Origin: Branchiostoma lanceolatum
Lineage: Eukaryota; Chordata; Leptocardii; Amphioxiformes; Branchiostomatidae
Direction: 5' to 3'
Length of the DNA: 64,000 bases
Assembly (NCBI RefSeq): GCF_035083965.1
Contig: NC_089736.1
Coordinates: 9,241,501-9,305,500 of the forward strand
In this document: in pieces, positions 21,639 to 34,400 of the stretch
Layout of the letters: every line of letters starts with the position of its first letter
Numbering within the stretch: the stretch's first letter is position 1
The notes under the pieces: model-generated
What the model was told of the DNA's origin: nothing
Seen by the model: the letters and a program-made list of their open reading frames with translations, nothing else
The model's database searches: none
Made by a program: the position numbers and the translations under genes

Positions 21639-23487
21639 GACCCCTTTCTAAATACCGCGGCCATTTTGAATCTAGCGCGAGCGCGCGTGGTTCGAGCTCG
21701 GGAAAGCGCGGGAAAAGTACACACCCGGTAAGTCCGAGCCAGCGGTAATGGCGTCCTCAATAGAAAGCAGCGTTGAGTCATCTTCGGCGGCGAGATGTTC
21801 TCCTCCTCGGTGAAATCCATCGATATATTTGCATGGCACAAGTAGATGATATTGTTGTGCACACTTGGACTCGATATCGGCCAGTAAAATTGTGAATTTC
21901 TGCTACTTTTCCACAGTTCCTACCGGGATGTTGAGCGCGCGCTACAGTGATAGAATGCTAATTTGTTTACACCGCGTGCTTGTAGTTTCCCTAGTAATGT
22001 TAGCTTAAGTCGAGAAAAATCCCACAAAACATACACTTTTCGGGCTGGGATCCTTTTAGCTACTTAGATAGAAATATACAGAATTTTACCGGTCGTGACC
22101 GTAATTTTGGACGATGCCAACTTCGCCTGGGAAAACGCGCGTTGAGAGGGGGTCGTGTGTTCTGTCTAGCCTTTCTTTCCTTTCTGTCTAGCTTTTCCTT
22201 TCTTTCTTGTTACATCTCTCCGCATGGCGATATTTGACATTTCCGCTGAATGCAATCCAACAAAAAAAAGACGTGAAAATGTAGGCTTGAGCTTAAGGTC
22301 AGTTTGGTTAGGAATTTAGCAGAATTTCGGCGGCTTCTTTTGACGAGTTTTCTGAAATATAAAAACCTAAAGTACGTGAGTGAAGATGGAGTGTTTTCAC
22401 TTTGCGCCGTAGTATCTTAATTTCCGTCGGATGATATTACAGAAACGTGAAAATATGGGCTTGAGGGCTTTGCGTTATAGAAATTTGACGGAACTTCGGT
22501 GGCTCCTTTGACTTTGACAATATTTTAGTGCCAAGATTAGCTTGATGAAGTTCGTGAGTGAAAGCAGGGGGCGTGTTTCATTACATCACTTTTTATATTT
22601 TAGATTTCCACAGGATGAAACCCCACAAAAAAGGAAAAATATCGGCATGAGGTCCTTCAATCCTCAAGTCAATACTATTTAACGTTTTTCGGGTTCCATC
22701 CGGGCAACAGATATCTGAAATATTGCCGCGCAAAATGATATAAAGAAACGTCAGATACAGTGGAAAACACACCTTCACTCACGTACTTGGAGTCCTCAAG
22801 ACTAAATTCTTGGCATCCTAAAAGATCGTCAAAAAGCCGCCGGAATGCTGCCAAATTTGTACCCAAAAGAACATTGAACTCAAGCCTATATTTTAACGTT
22901 TTGCAGGATTTCATTTGGCGGGAATATAAGATATTGCTGAGCGAAGTCGATGTAACGCTGCACAGAAAACACGCCCCTCCCTCAAACTAACGTAATTTCA
23001 AGATGATGTTGGCATTGTCACGACAGCCAAAAGGCTCAAGAGTTATATTCATACCTAAACGAAGCTATAATGATCCCAGCCCGAAAAGTGTATGTTTTGT
23101 GGGATTTTTCTCGACTTAAGCTAACATTACTAGGGAAACTACAAGCAAGCGGTGTAAACATATTAGCATTCTATAACTGTAGCGCGCGCTCAACATCCCG
23201 GTAGGAACTGTGGAAAAGTAGCAGAAATTCACAATTTTACTGGCCGATATCGAGTCCAAGTGTCCACAACAATATCTTCTACTTGACTGTGATGCAAATA
23301 TATCGATGGATTTCACCGAGGAGGAGAACATCTCGCCGCCGAAGATGACTCAACGCTGCTTTCTAATGAGGACGCCATTACCGCTGGCTCGGACTTACCG
23401 GGTGTGTACTTTTCCCGCGCTTTCCCGAGCTCGAACCACGCGCGCTCGCGCTAGATTCAAAATGGCCGCGGTATTTGGAAAGGGGTC
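21639..23487. mobile_element. 1.85-kb fold-back DNA element with ~430-bp inverted arms
   Basis: The left arm (21639 to about 22065) and right arm (about 23067-23487) are near-identical inverses from GACCCCTTTCTAAATACCGC inward to CTTTTCGGGCTGGGATC. TA flanks both ends (21637-21638 and 23488-23489). The interior holds degenerate internal repeats of about 170 bp (AAACGTGAAAATATGGGCTT-type blocks near 22270, 22445 and 22625, inverted near 22885). Matching 60-78-codon frames beginning MDFTEEENISPPKMTQRC occur in both arms (minus strand on the left, plus strand on the right). No known transposase motif. It sits about 400 bp upstream of the kelch start codon. Confidence 0.75.
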
Positions 23488-23678
23488 TATTAAACCCACC
23501 AAGATGGTGGACACTGAAGACGCGTGCAAAGTCGTTATGTAGTAGAAATGTTCTAGACATAACATACCTTAAAGTTTTTGCCTCTGCACATTTAAGACGT
23601 ATCAGACTATGAATGATTCCTTTCTGAAAACATTTGCCACTGTGAGTTCTGAAGACCGACCGCCATCTTGGATAAACC

Positions 23679-23770
23679 AACATGGCGGCGACTATGACGT
23701 CACTCGAAAACATCAAGCACATATCAACATGGCGGCTATGACGTCACTCGATAAAGTCAAGCACATATCT
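23679..23770 (+). promoter_or_regulatory. duplicated CRE / ATGGCGGC block, likely kelch promoter
   Basis: Two tandem copies of about 45 bp, each with CAACATGGCGGC (YY1-like), a full palindromic CRE TGACGTCA (23695-23702 and 23739-23746), and CAAGCACATATC. A third TGACGTCA lies at 23899-23906, overlapping the kelch start codon region. The position 120-210 bp upstream of the ATG suggests a core promoter or 5' UTR. Whether CREB/ATF-type factors act here is inference. Confidence 0.45.
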
Positions 23771-23888
23771 AAACCAGAAGTATCTAGAGTCTCTAGAACA
23801 GTGCTCTGTCCTTATTGTCGTGCGCAGCATTTTTCAAGTCTGTAAATCTTTTACACCAACAGGGTTGGTACCTCGCTGACCGTGCGCC

Positions 23889-26800
23889 ATGGCCATCATG
23901 ACGTCACTAGAGTTCTGCCACGCCCCCCACGCGGGGGAGGTGCTGAGAGCGCTGCTGGAGATGCGGCGGGAGGGCCTGCTGGTGGACCTGGTGCTGTCCG
24001 TGGGCGGGACCGACATCCCCTGTCACCGCGCAGTCCTTGCCTCCTGCAGGTAGGGGGCGTTTCCAAAGAAAAGATTTCTACAATACTGTAAATCGTGCAA
24101 AACAGCTACAAAATGATCAAATGTATGCTGCAAATTGCGAAATGATTCAGAAAACGGATGCTAATGTGTAGAATGCCAAACTCAAAGAAGAAGATGTGAA
24201 AGACCCAAAATGAAGAATCCGTTATTTGGTATACCTTTCTCTGTGTGTTTAGTCATTTGTTCAACCTTCCTGACCGCATAGATTTCATAATGAAGGCAAA
24301 TTTTTATTTTTTTATTTTTATTTTTTATTCGCACACTCGCATCAGTTTTGGGGTTCCCAGAGGATGTCATCCATATAATCAAATCAACATGGCCTAATAC
24401 CTTTTTGGTGACGCCTAATACAGTACTGCGATCGAGTTGCAAATATTTCAAACTCTAAAGCCATATGCATTCATTCATTCTATTCGTTGATGGTGTGGTT
24501 AACTAGCAGGAAGGCCTTAACACTGTAGAAGTTTCTGGGTCCAAACGATTCATCACGTGTACATCTCATATTCCACAGTGCCTTCTTCAGAGGGATGATC
24601 GGAAACAACAACTGCAGCTGTAGCTGTCACACCTTGAGCGACCAGAAGAAGTTCACCCTCCAAGACGTCAGCCCAGAGTCCTTAAAGCTCCTTGTAGACT
24701 ACGCGTACACCTCACAAGTCACCATCACGAATGAAAACGTCATGGGCCTCTTGGAAGCCGCCATGTTGTTGAAAATCAGGCCCGTCTGTGACGCATGCGT
24801 GAAGTTCCTCGGTGACAACGTCACTGCCTCGACGTGCCTGGCGTTAATGAGATTAGCGTCAGAGTTTTCCTACCCGGAAGTCGGGAAGAAGGCGAAGGAA
24901 GTCGCATTGAAGAACTTTTCGACCATCCAAAATTCCAGGGAATTTCTCAACTTGTCCAGGTACCTTTTAAATCGATATGCTAGCCTATGCATATTCCTAT
25001 GACTGACGACGGTTACATCTGTTGCCATTTCATTTGTCAAAACTGACGTACAAAGAAAGGCTCCGCCCCTGAGGCGTCACCAAAAAATACAAGGCAGGTC
25101 TACACTTTCATTTGAGACAAATAACATCCCATAATTCAATTACAAACTGCAGAGGACTTACTTGATAAGTTGTATAAAACATTGTATGCATATGTCTATT
25201 CTTACCATGATAACACTGCTCTGGAGGACTTAAAGGATTCTTTGTCTTCATTTTCAGGGAGCAGGTCATTAAACTCATTTCCAATGACGCCCTTAACGCA
25301 AAGAACGAAGAAATAGTATTTGAAGCGGTTATAAGATGGGCAAGCCACAATCCCGACCAAAGGTACGTAGAACCGGCACGGTTGAGGTACTGCAGATCTG
25401 CCGCCAGGGGGCGCAGTTATCCCTGTCCTTGGTGCTGAATATACATTTTACCACGGCATTTACTCTCTTTCTGCCCGGGCCCGTTGATTTCAAACGTTTG
25501 GCAATGTCAGGTCATTGGTGATTTGAGCAAAATAGTGCTAACGTTTAGCGGTGAAAAAAAGAGCTCTTTTCATTACAGTTTTAACATATCAGAAATACCC
25601 TATAATTTCTGCTGACCAATGGCTACCCTTCAATGATAATTGAACTGATGTATGCGTTTTTTTCTACTTGTCTATCAAACAGAATGTCAGAGATGAGAAC
25701 GATGATGGAGTACGTCCGACTTCCTTTCATCGACGTGGACTATTTCACAAAGTATGTTGAAGCCAACGAAGACATGAAATCTTACTGCTCGGACCTAATG
25801 CTCGAGGCTAAGCAGTGTTACATGTACCCCGGGGACACTGTGACACGGCGTACTCGGCCCCGGTACGCGTCTGGTGTGCGGGAAACACTCTTAAACATCG
25901 GCGGGATCACCTCGGGAAAGCCCTCGTCGGCGCTAACGACGTTAGTCCCGTCGTTAGACAAACCCTGTTGGCAAAGAGTGGAGGTAGAAATGGAGGACAC
26001 TCTGGCGGAGGAGAAGTCGTTTGCCGCGGTGGCTGTCGGGATGTGTGACGTCATGATTTCTGGAGGAACCTCGTTCCCGAAAGACGTGTGGCTGTATCGG
26101 TCCGAGCACAACGCGTGGTCACGTCTACCGGAGATGAAACAAGGTAAGCAGGGATGAAAACTGCAAGGAAAGTAGGAGATGCATGAACACCGATATACTT
26201 ATCAATTTTTGGCAGAGAAATGTGAAAAAATGAGGGTTATCAAACGCGCGCGCAAAACAACTGAGTTGAATCTAAAATTTAAAAATGGGTTTCTTTGAAA
26301 TGAACATTTCTTATAAATGTCTGTTCATAGTTCAAGAGCTGGTTTAACACCGATGCACCACGCAATGTCATCACTCCTAAGAATTCAAATGAAGGACGTT
26401 ATATAACGGTTTTCTCCTTATCCAATCAGGACGATGGTGCCACAGTATGGCTGCCTTACAAGGGAAAGTGTACGCCATCGGCGGTGTCATGTACAAGACA
26501 TACGACACTGTGGAGCAATACGACCCTTCCACCAAGGCGTGGAGCTTCGCCAAACCACTCCCAGAACCGCTGCAAAATCACACTTCTACCGTCTGTGAGG
26601 GGAAAGTGTACGTCCTTGGCGGACGCAATAAGTATATCTCTGCGTCGTGTGACGTTTTCTCGTACGAACCATATTCCAAAACTTGGACTGTCATGGCGCC
26701 GATGCCTGAAGCAGCTAGCTGTCTGTCAGCAGCCACCATTAACTCACATGTCTACGTCACAGGGGGTTGTCTCAGGGCGTTGTTCTGTTACAACGCTTCG

Positions 26801-27061
26801 AACGACGTTTGGGAAACTGTGGCACAAATTGCGAACGATATTTCATCACAAGGGTATGTGCTAGAGGATTGTGGGATGGCGGCGTGCGGGAACAAGGTGT
26901 ATGTAACTGGAGGAAAGACGAGAGGGGAACGGGGTAAGCTGCGCGGGACGGACGCAGTGTGTTGTTATGACCCAGAGGACAATGGCCTGTCGGACGTATT
27001 GCAATTGCCGTTTAAACTTCACTCTCATGGTTGTGTCACAATCTGGACACACGTAGCATAA
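23889..27061 (+). CDS. BTB-BACK-kelch protein, KLHL24/KLHL35-like
   Basis: Five coding exons: 23889-24049, 24579-24959, 25258-25362, 25683-26143, 26430-27061. Phases agree; 1740 nt, 579 aa. BTB domain about 20-135 (VDLVLSVGGTDIPCHRAVLA, FTLQDVSPESLKLLVDYAYT, and LLEAAMLLKI with the phi-x-E spacing of Cul3 binders). BACK about 140-245 (REFLNLSREQVIKLISND, VFEAVIRWASHNP, VRLPFIDVDYF). Kelch propeller from about 284 (RTRPRYASGVRETLLNIGG, GRWCHSMAALQGKVYAIGG, GKVYVLGG, SHVYVTGG, NKVYVTGG, ending HSHGCVTIW). The RTRPR..G block, DVWLY and CGM.ACGNKVY..GG resemble KLHL24 and KLHL35 most. Likely a Cul3 ubiquitin-ligase substrate adaptor. The start at 23889 has a strong context (GCGCCATGG); M4 is an alternative. 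A CSCSC loop follows the BTB N-terminal half. Confidence 0.9.
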
Positions 27062-30000
27062 GACACTAACACCATAGACACTCTAGTTGACTTGATGAAG
27101 CTACACATTTGATTGGTTGATACGTATCACGTTAGGGAACATAAAAAGGCCTAACCGCCGAAATTGTGTCACTTGTAACTTTACACCTTTCCACTATTGG
27201 GAGTAGAGAAAATACACATCACCAGATTCTAACACTTTGGGGCAATAATCTATTAAACGATCTGATTTTCTGAAACTGAGATTCACAACAAGTCGTTATA
27301 CGCTAAGCACTAATGCTTACCATTAATGTACGGATATGTGAGTTCAGTTCAACTGACGGCACATCAATGGTTCGGCTTTTAATGTCCTTATGGAGACGTC
27401 CTACCAAACCCTTGGTGCAGTACAATGCTCTACCGCAACATGGCGTTTTTGACACTCGACATGTGTGCCGCGAAGGGCTTTGTTCACACGTTATATCCGA
27501 ATCACATCTACAGGAACTATTTTACATCGACCTGTTGCGCTACATTCAACTCAAATCGTCCCTCTGTGTCTTATACCTTACTCCAACCCAAGACGTTCGA
27601 AGTTAAATTAATCAATATTCTCAAATAACTCATGCAGTAGGGCCGCTTGATTCATTGACTACTTCATCTATTAATTCATTCACTCATTCATTTCCCAGGC
27701 AATAATTGATAGTTCCATCGATATCTAGCTACCAGCTCATTCATTCATTCATTCATTTATTTTGTTCGTCTGACAATATATATGTACAACAATGACAATG
27801 ATAAAGACTTGGCTCCAAGATAACGTACTTTATTGCACAAAAGCATCTCATTGACAAAGGAGTTTCAAGACAATGAAAGTGTTCTGATGAAATATTTCAT
27901 AAAACTTCACATCTGTGCATACATGTGCACTAAACATGCTTTAATTTGATAACAATGATTCTTTTCTTGAATATTCAGAAGTAAAAATTGCTAATTTCGG
28001 TGCCCCGTAATGCCCATGATTGTACAAGCAACTCACTGATACATACTGTCGAGCTTTAGTCTTCTAAGTAGTACTAGTAGTTCCGTGCATACCAGCTGGA
28101 TAGAAGAGAGCTGTTTAAATATATGTTACATAGAAAATGAATGGCAGACAAAATAGCCTAAAATAACACTTTGTCAGGAGTAAAAAGGAACATACTGTAT
28201 AAGCAAGCATTGACACAATGAGAAGTTATAAAACAAAGTAACAGAAAAATAAAGAAAACTGAACCCATCCTCCATAATCTGATGTACACGTATATAGTTA
28301 AGAGACCAACGACAGTGAAAATACATTTAAGAAATCACGAGGACAAGCTATTGTAATTATCACAATGAACGTTATCTTCACGGTGTTTATCAGTGTTACA
28401 GGCTCAAAAGTACACATGACCGCATCGCAATAGTTAAAGAGTCTGTTAGGCACCAATTAGGTACTAGTGTTACTGATTTTCGTTGATGTATAACTATATG
28501 TGAAGCATTGAAATACAGTATTGTACTGAACTTAACGCATTTTTGCTAGCCATACAATAAGCTATATAAAATCACTTCGTGGGGATCGTCAAGCGCAGTC
28601 ATTTTTTGTAACATATTACATAAGATGGTTCTTTCCTCGTGTATTTCTATACTTGTTAATCATTGATATCATTATGGCCAATCACAAGCCAGTTGAAAAA
28701 AAATGGAAGCCCGTGATTGGTTGATGAAGATTGTTCATTGACCAATCATGGGCTGCCATTCAAATAGTGCAAAGATGGTGTTTTGAACGACTGATCAAGT
28801 CGTGGTTAGTATAATCCAGTTGTAATTGTTGTTTTTTAATGACTGAAAGTTACAAGTTGCAGAGAAGTAGTGTCCTTCCAAACGCTTCAAATCCATTCTT
28901 ATATTATTCTACAAATCCGTTCGTTTGTCCTTCCTTCAAAATAATTACATCTGTACTTGATGTACAAAATGGTGGCCTGCATCTTCCCAGCTCTCATCTC
29001 TACTCCCTATACAAAATTATACACACTGTTACTACTTTTCTTCCCAAATCGCACATTTCCGGCCAAAGTATCTCACAGCGAAGGAATCTCCGCATAAACA
29101 ACAGTACGTTTTGCGGACATACGCTATTTACACACACTGGACAATATTGTATAGGCATGCAATTCAGGAGTAAATCTCACAAGATCAGTCATTGCAACCT
29201 CCCATAATACATCATATCAGCTGAAATATTTACAGTCCTGAGTATATGTATATAATATATAATATATTCAACCGTACATCCCCTGTAATATACACCAGAG
29301 CTCTCTACCTCCAAAGCCACACTCTCTTAGTCTATATACATTTCTTGATCTTATTTCCATTTTTATGAAACTGAATGAAATAGCACGACTCTATTCGGAG
29401 AAATACAAATCATGTCCGTGGCTTTGGATGTAGACACTCTCCCGATATATATTCAGTACAGGAGTTCTATATAAACCTAACCAATGCAGCATATAATTAG
29501 TGTCACCTCTGAAAAGCCACGCAGTCTAATCTGAAGGCCTACTCACTAGTACAGTCAAATTGAACACGGATATCTATTTTGTGTTCACACTAGTGTCTGA
29601 ATTTATCACCTATTTTACGGTGAGACTGATACAATCAATAATCCACCTTGATTATCGGACTTAGACATAAGTTAGACGCCTATTTTCGTGCCAATTTCAA
29701 TCTCAGGTGTGTTCAAAGATGCAAAAACACACCAGTCATCTAACTCAGGAACAGCCGCCATTTTATATCCTTGCCCTTTGTCCTCCTATGATGGTATGAT
29801 GGTATAACACTAACAGATCTATTCACGGATCCCATTGCATGCTGGGAGACACAGGGCTCTGTGGGTAGCGCAGGGTATAAAGAACATCATTACCATGACA
29901 ATGCGTATGCCTGGCATGCGTACTGTCTCCGGTCTATGCTGTCATGGCATGATGTTGTTTGCCCCCTTCCCACAATGCCCCGCGTCTCCCAGCATGCAAG

Positions 30001-31410
30001 GGGATCCGTGAAAAGGTTATGCTTGACTTTAATCCCGTACCAACTGTAGCAGATACATGAACTTCACACGTGATCAGATGTGTAGAAATCTGCTGTCACC
30101 AGGGTCAGGGGTCAAGGTGACAAAATGGCGGACGTTGATGAAATTGACACGACTCAAGAGATGATGCAATATTATCGTTTTCGATGCAACATAAAGGCGC
30201 TAACGGCGTAAATACATAAATGTACAATTGATATGGTATGACTACAGCTTTGAAAGACCGTATAGATACAAGATGTATGTAATTCACCCATCTTAAACCA
30301 AGCTAACACCAATCTAACATGATAAAACTTTAATCTAAACGTATCTTGGAGTCGACAAGGCCACCATTGCAAGAAGGATTTTAAACCAAATTCGACATTT
30401 TCTTGTTGTTGCTCACAAGTGGCCCAAAATGTATGTTTTTGGTGTCTTTGTAAACAATGTTGGGACCACGAATTTTCAGAAAATGTTTTAGGTATACCTT
30501 CTGCTGTGTAAGGATGGTTTCGAATGTGGCTTATCAATGCTAAACATCACCAATATTTTTGTGCAGTCTCCGCAATATACATAAAACGTACATAAGGGTA
30601 ATACATCATTAATGCTGTATAGCTTAAACTCATTGCCTTTCTCGCAAGCAGAATAACCAGCTGTTTGAACGTCCTTGAAAAATTGGCCATAGACAGTGTG
30701 ATGATACAAGTCTTCTGTACGTATTGCGCATAATACTGACTTTGCTACAAATGACAAAGTACCTTTCATCTATATCTATGACGAAAATTCAAGATGGCGG
30801 ACCAACACCGAATACACATACCGAATATATTGCATCCCGTCTATGTTTTATCAACAACAACCGTCTAAAATGGCTTCAGTTTTCAAATTCTTCCTGTTGT
30901 TATTTTCACAGACAGTGTAAGGAAAGGTTTCTCTATGTTATCAGCCCTTGATCTTGGTATTCATCCCCAAACGGGGGAGTCAATTTGTGAGTAAAACGGG
31001 CGGACTGCGAGTTATCTTGCCATTTCCTGGATTTTCATGAATATGCTGGACATAAGAATATTGTTTCTTCTCCAAACTGTGCATACTGCCCATATCTGTG
31101 GGAATATTGTAGTAGTCACGTCATTGTGCGTTCCTGTCTATGTAAAATGATTTATAAGGGTCGAGATTTTAGAGCTTTGCTTTGCTACATGTGCCAAGAC
31201 ACAGTGACCAAAAAGGGCAAAATAATATGTACAAATCAATAAACCAAATGGTTGAGCCAAATGAAACAGTTATTGGGTGATATATCAACGCCAAACATGT
31301 CCACAACATATTGCAATGATCAGAAAATTGGCGCAGACTCAGTGAACGCCAACGACATGCCACAAAATGGTAATATCATTTTACGACATGTCGTAAGGCC
31401 TGTCACTGTT
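27062..31410. other. gap between kelch and WDR86 3' ends
   Basis: Convergent interval with no recognisable coding exon. On the minus strand AATAAA at 27829-27834, in the context TGTGCAATAAAGTACG, may be the WDR86 poly(A) signal, which would imply a 3' UTR of about 3.6 kb. At 28678-28755 three CCAAT/ATTGG motifs occur, two of them in an inverted pair (AGCCCGTGATTGGT and ACCAATCATGGGCT). At about 30101-30121 the sequence AGGGTCAGGGGTCAAGGTGA has three nuclear-receptor-like half sites. An inverted repeat at 29822-30012 is listed separately. Confidence 0.4.
29822..30012. repeat. 191-bp inverted repeat with CCCAGCATGC arms
   Basis: TTCACGGATCCC followed by TTGCATGCTGGGAGAC at the left, and the inverse (TCTCCCAGCATGCAAG then GGGATCCGTGAA) at the right, about 45 bp of imperfect pairing. 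The centre also has symmetry (GTATGCCTGGCATGC). CCCAGCATGC resembles the core of the ZNF143/Staf site. Probably a MITE; no clear target duplication. Confidence 0.55.
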
Positions 31411-34400
31411 CTACACCATGTCCATCACTTCCCTCTCTTTCCTTTCCTGCTCGATTTTCTCGCGGCTCCGCCTGTCGTACTCACTCAAACCGGTAGATGG
31501 CCTGCTGCGGTAGCTCTGCTGGTCAATGTTGGAGTTTTTGCGCTTGGCGTTCTCCTTGTCTTCCTCGTCCTTCTTGGGCTTGCCCCAGTCCTCGGCGACC
31601 AGGTTCTCTGCGTTCCAAACCTTGAGTGTTCCATCGTGGGACGCCGTGAAGAGTTTTCCATCTACAACCTAGGGATGCAAAAGAGAAGGCACATGCTAAT
31701 TTCAGATGACGTCATTACTGTGCCCGCCGCCATGTTGGTGTCCCTATTTGCATTTTAGAGAATCATAGCTCAATTAGATCAAGCATTTTCGGACTCTTTT
31801 TAAGATCTTTTGACCCTCTCTTATGAACACAACTGTGCGTCTACAGGTCAAAGGAGAGAATACCTGAAGAACAGGAACAAACGACAACGACTTACCGCTA
31901 CAGCATTAATGATGTACTCGTGACCCCTGTACGTTCTCTTCAGCGCCCCCGATTTCGCGTCGAATGCTCGTGCGCACGCGTCTCCGCTCCCTGTAAATAC
32001 TGACAAAGATGTTCCCCTTTCAGTCACATTGACAAGAAAAACATTTTACCCCATACCAAAAAAGAGCAGCTATCAATGCTGAACTTAATCATGCAATCTC
32101 AAAAAAATAATTTTTTTCAGAGGTATTATAAGAAATACCTCCGCCTCTGAGGCGTCGCCAAAAAGTTTTAGTTCTGTGCATTTCATTCCTCGAGTCGTCA
32201 ATGTACAGTAGCTTTTTCCTAATTTGCATACTGTTAACATTTGCATATCATGGATATTCATGAGGTACTTACTTACAGACGCCTTCATGGAAGGCCATGC
32301 AGGACACAGTGTGTTCTGCCCCTTATATCACTAATTTGCATACTCTGATCATTTGCATAGCATGAATATTCATGAGGTACTTACAGACGCCTTCGTGGAA
32401 GGCCATGCTGGACACGGTGTGTTTCTGTCCCTTGTATTCTCTGGTGCGGTCCCCGAAGTCCACCACCCAGCACTTTGCCGTGTGATCAGAGCTGCCTGTG
32501 TACATCAGCTTGTTACTGATCTGTAAAACATAAGATGGGAAATTCGTTACTCATTAAAGAATCCATAAACATAAGGGCCTTACAATCATCCAGACGGGGC
32601 ACGCCACAAACTTCCGGTGATTTTTTATCCAAAAGACTGTATTAAGCCACTTGAATGTATACCTTTTATTTGCAATACTTATAATATCTTTCTTTCAGTG
32701 AGCATTTTTGACGAAATGCATAGAATCAACTTTCTATTATGCTACAACTGTAATGATATTGGGTTTTTTCTTTAAGATAAAAACTAGAGCTGCCGTTGCA
32801 TGAGAAAAAAATGACAATGGGAAAATAACAAGAACTGGTAAATCAAACATTTCCCCATATATAAAGTGAGTAGCCATCAATCATTCTCCTTTGAAACATA
32901 CTATCAACGTCTGGAACTTGCTATAAACTGATCATGTTATGAAACAGGCATATCCAATCAACGGTATCTATTGCCCCGCACAGTTATGTGTCATATACAT
33001 AGCATGATAGTGTTGAAACTTTGTCTTGCTGTCACTAGCACAAAAGATAACAAGTCAAGAACTAAGAACGCTGTTTGCGGGGTCTTAAAGTGTCTTGAAG
33101 ATAAATTGGGTATTTCGCTCCTACACAAAGAATGTTGTCAGTTGAAAGGCCCGCATACACATCAACAAACCGTACGACCACACACAAACTGTGTCAAAAT
33201 AAAGTTATCGGACGAAACAACAATACGCATGACAGGACTTTTTGTTCTGTTTCCGTCCATTTAGCTGACCATCCCAATGCTAAGCATTTTCTTTTCGTGA
33301 CCTGATAGCCTTTCTTATTGTTCGGTAACCCCGTATAATATCAATAGTTTATCCTTATGCAGATCTGACTGCGTATTCTAGCGCATACATTACGACATAC
33401 AGAACAAAAGAACATAACTCTAGAACAAATTGGATTGTGAGATGTTTCTTCCCATCATAATACCCTCTTTTAAGGAAGAAGATATCAACCGTATCGTAGC
33501 TGTTTACATTAACATGTGACCCTCTTTAGTGTATGTAAACAAATCGTTTGTACCTGTCACAATGTTTGTATATACCTATAACACTGACGCCGTTTTTAAA
33601 GGGTTACAGAAAAGGTCACAAATATACGCGTGTACATGGTCAAGATTGTGAGGGGCTACATTTGTCCTTTCGGATGGGGACGTAAAGCCGGCGGCCTCAG
33701 GCGTCAAACCTCTGCATGTTAAAGAACCCAGCACACTTATCGAGGAGAGTAGGGATGACCCGGTGTGCTTGGCTAAAAACGCGAAATCTGGTTCAATATA
33801 CTTCACATTAGGTGATGAATTTACCATCCGATGTTGGCCAAGGATAGATGGCAAAGTTCAACATGAAATCTCATTACGAAGAACGTTAATAATATATGCT
33901 GTGGCCTTGTGCGAGTTTGAGCTACGAGTGGATGACACATGAAGCGTTGATGTGTAAAAGACATACAGTATTGAATAACCGTATAAAAATTGAATGTGTA
34001 TCACACAAACAGAAACTAGCTTTACTTCTAAAACTACTGTATGCTTACAGGTAAACGTGTCGCGGTATTGGTTTCCTTCGATTCAAAACTATTTCGCGCC
34101 ATGGGACCTGGCATTTACAACCTTGCTCGCAGAAGTGGCTGTCGATGATCATGAATAATTTCTGTGACACTCATGTTGCTTTTGATGCCCAGACCCTTGA
34201 GGACGCTTCTTAACTACTTAACGCTGTGTTCAGATGGTGTATTACCTCTTATATAAGCTACGGCCGCGTGGCGCGTTGGATACACCCGATCCCTCGATCT
34301 CGGAAGTTAAGCAACGCGCGGTCCGGACAGTGCTTGGATGGGAGACCAACCAAGGACATCCGGATTGCTGTAGCCTCACGAAGCTTTCCACGAAATCGTC

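Noticed and set aside
30172..30537. 121-codon minus-strand frame
   Set aside because: Low-complexity chance frame in the 3' region of WDR86, with no recognisable similarity.
34257..34376. functional 5S rRNA gene
   Set aside because: The head has several changes in conserved positions and runs into a SINE tail shared with non-5S copies; there is no terminator T run right after it.
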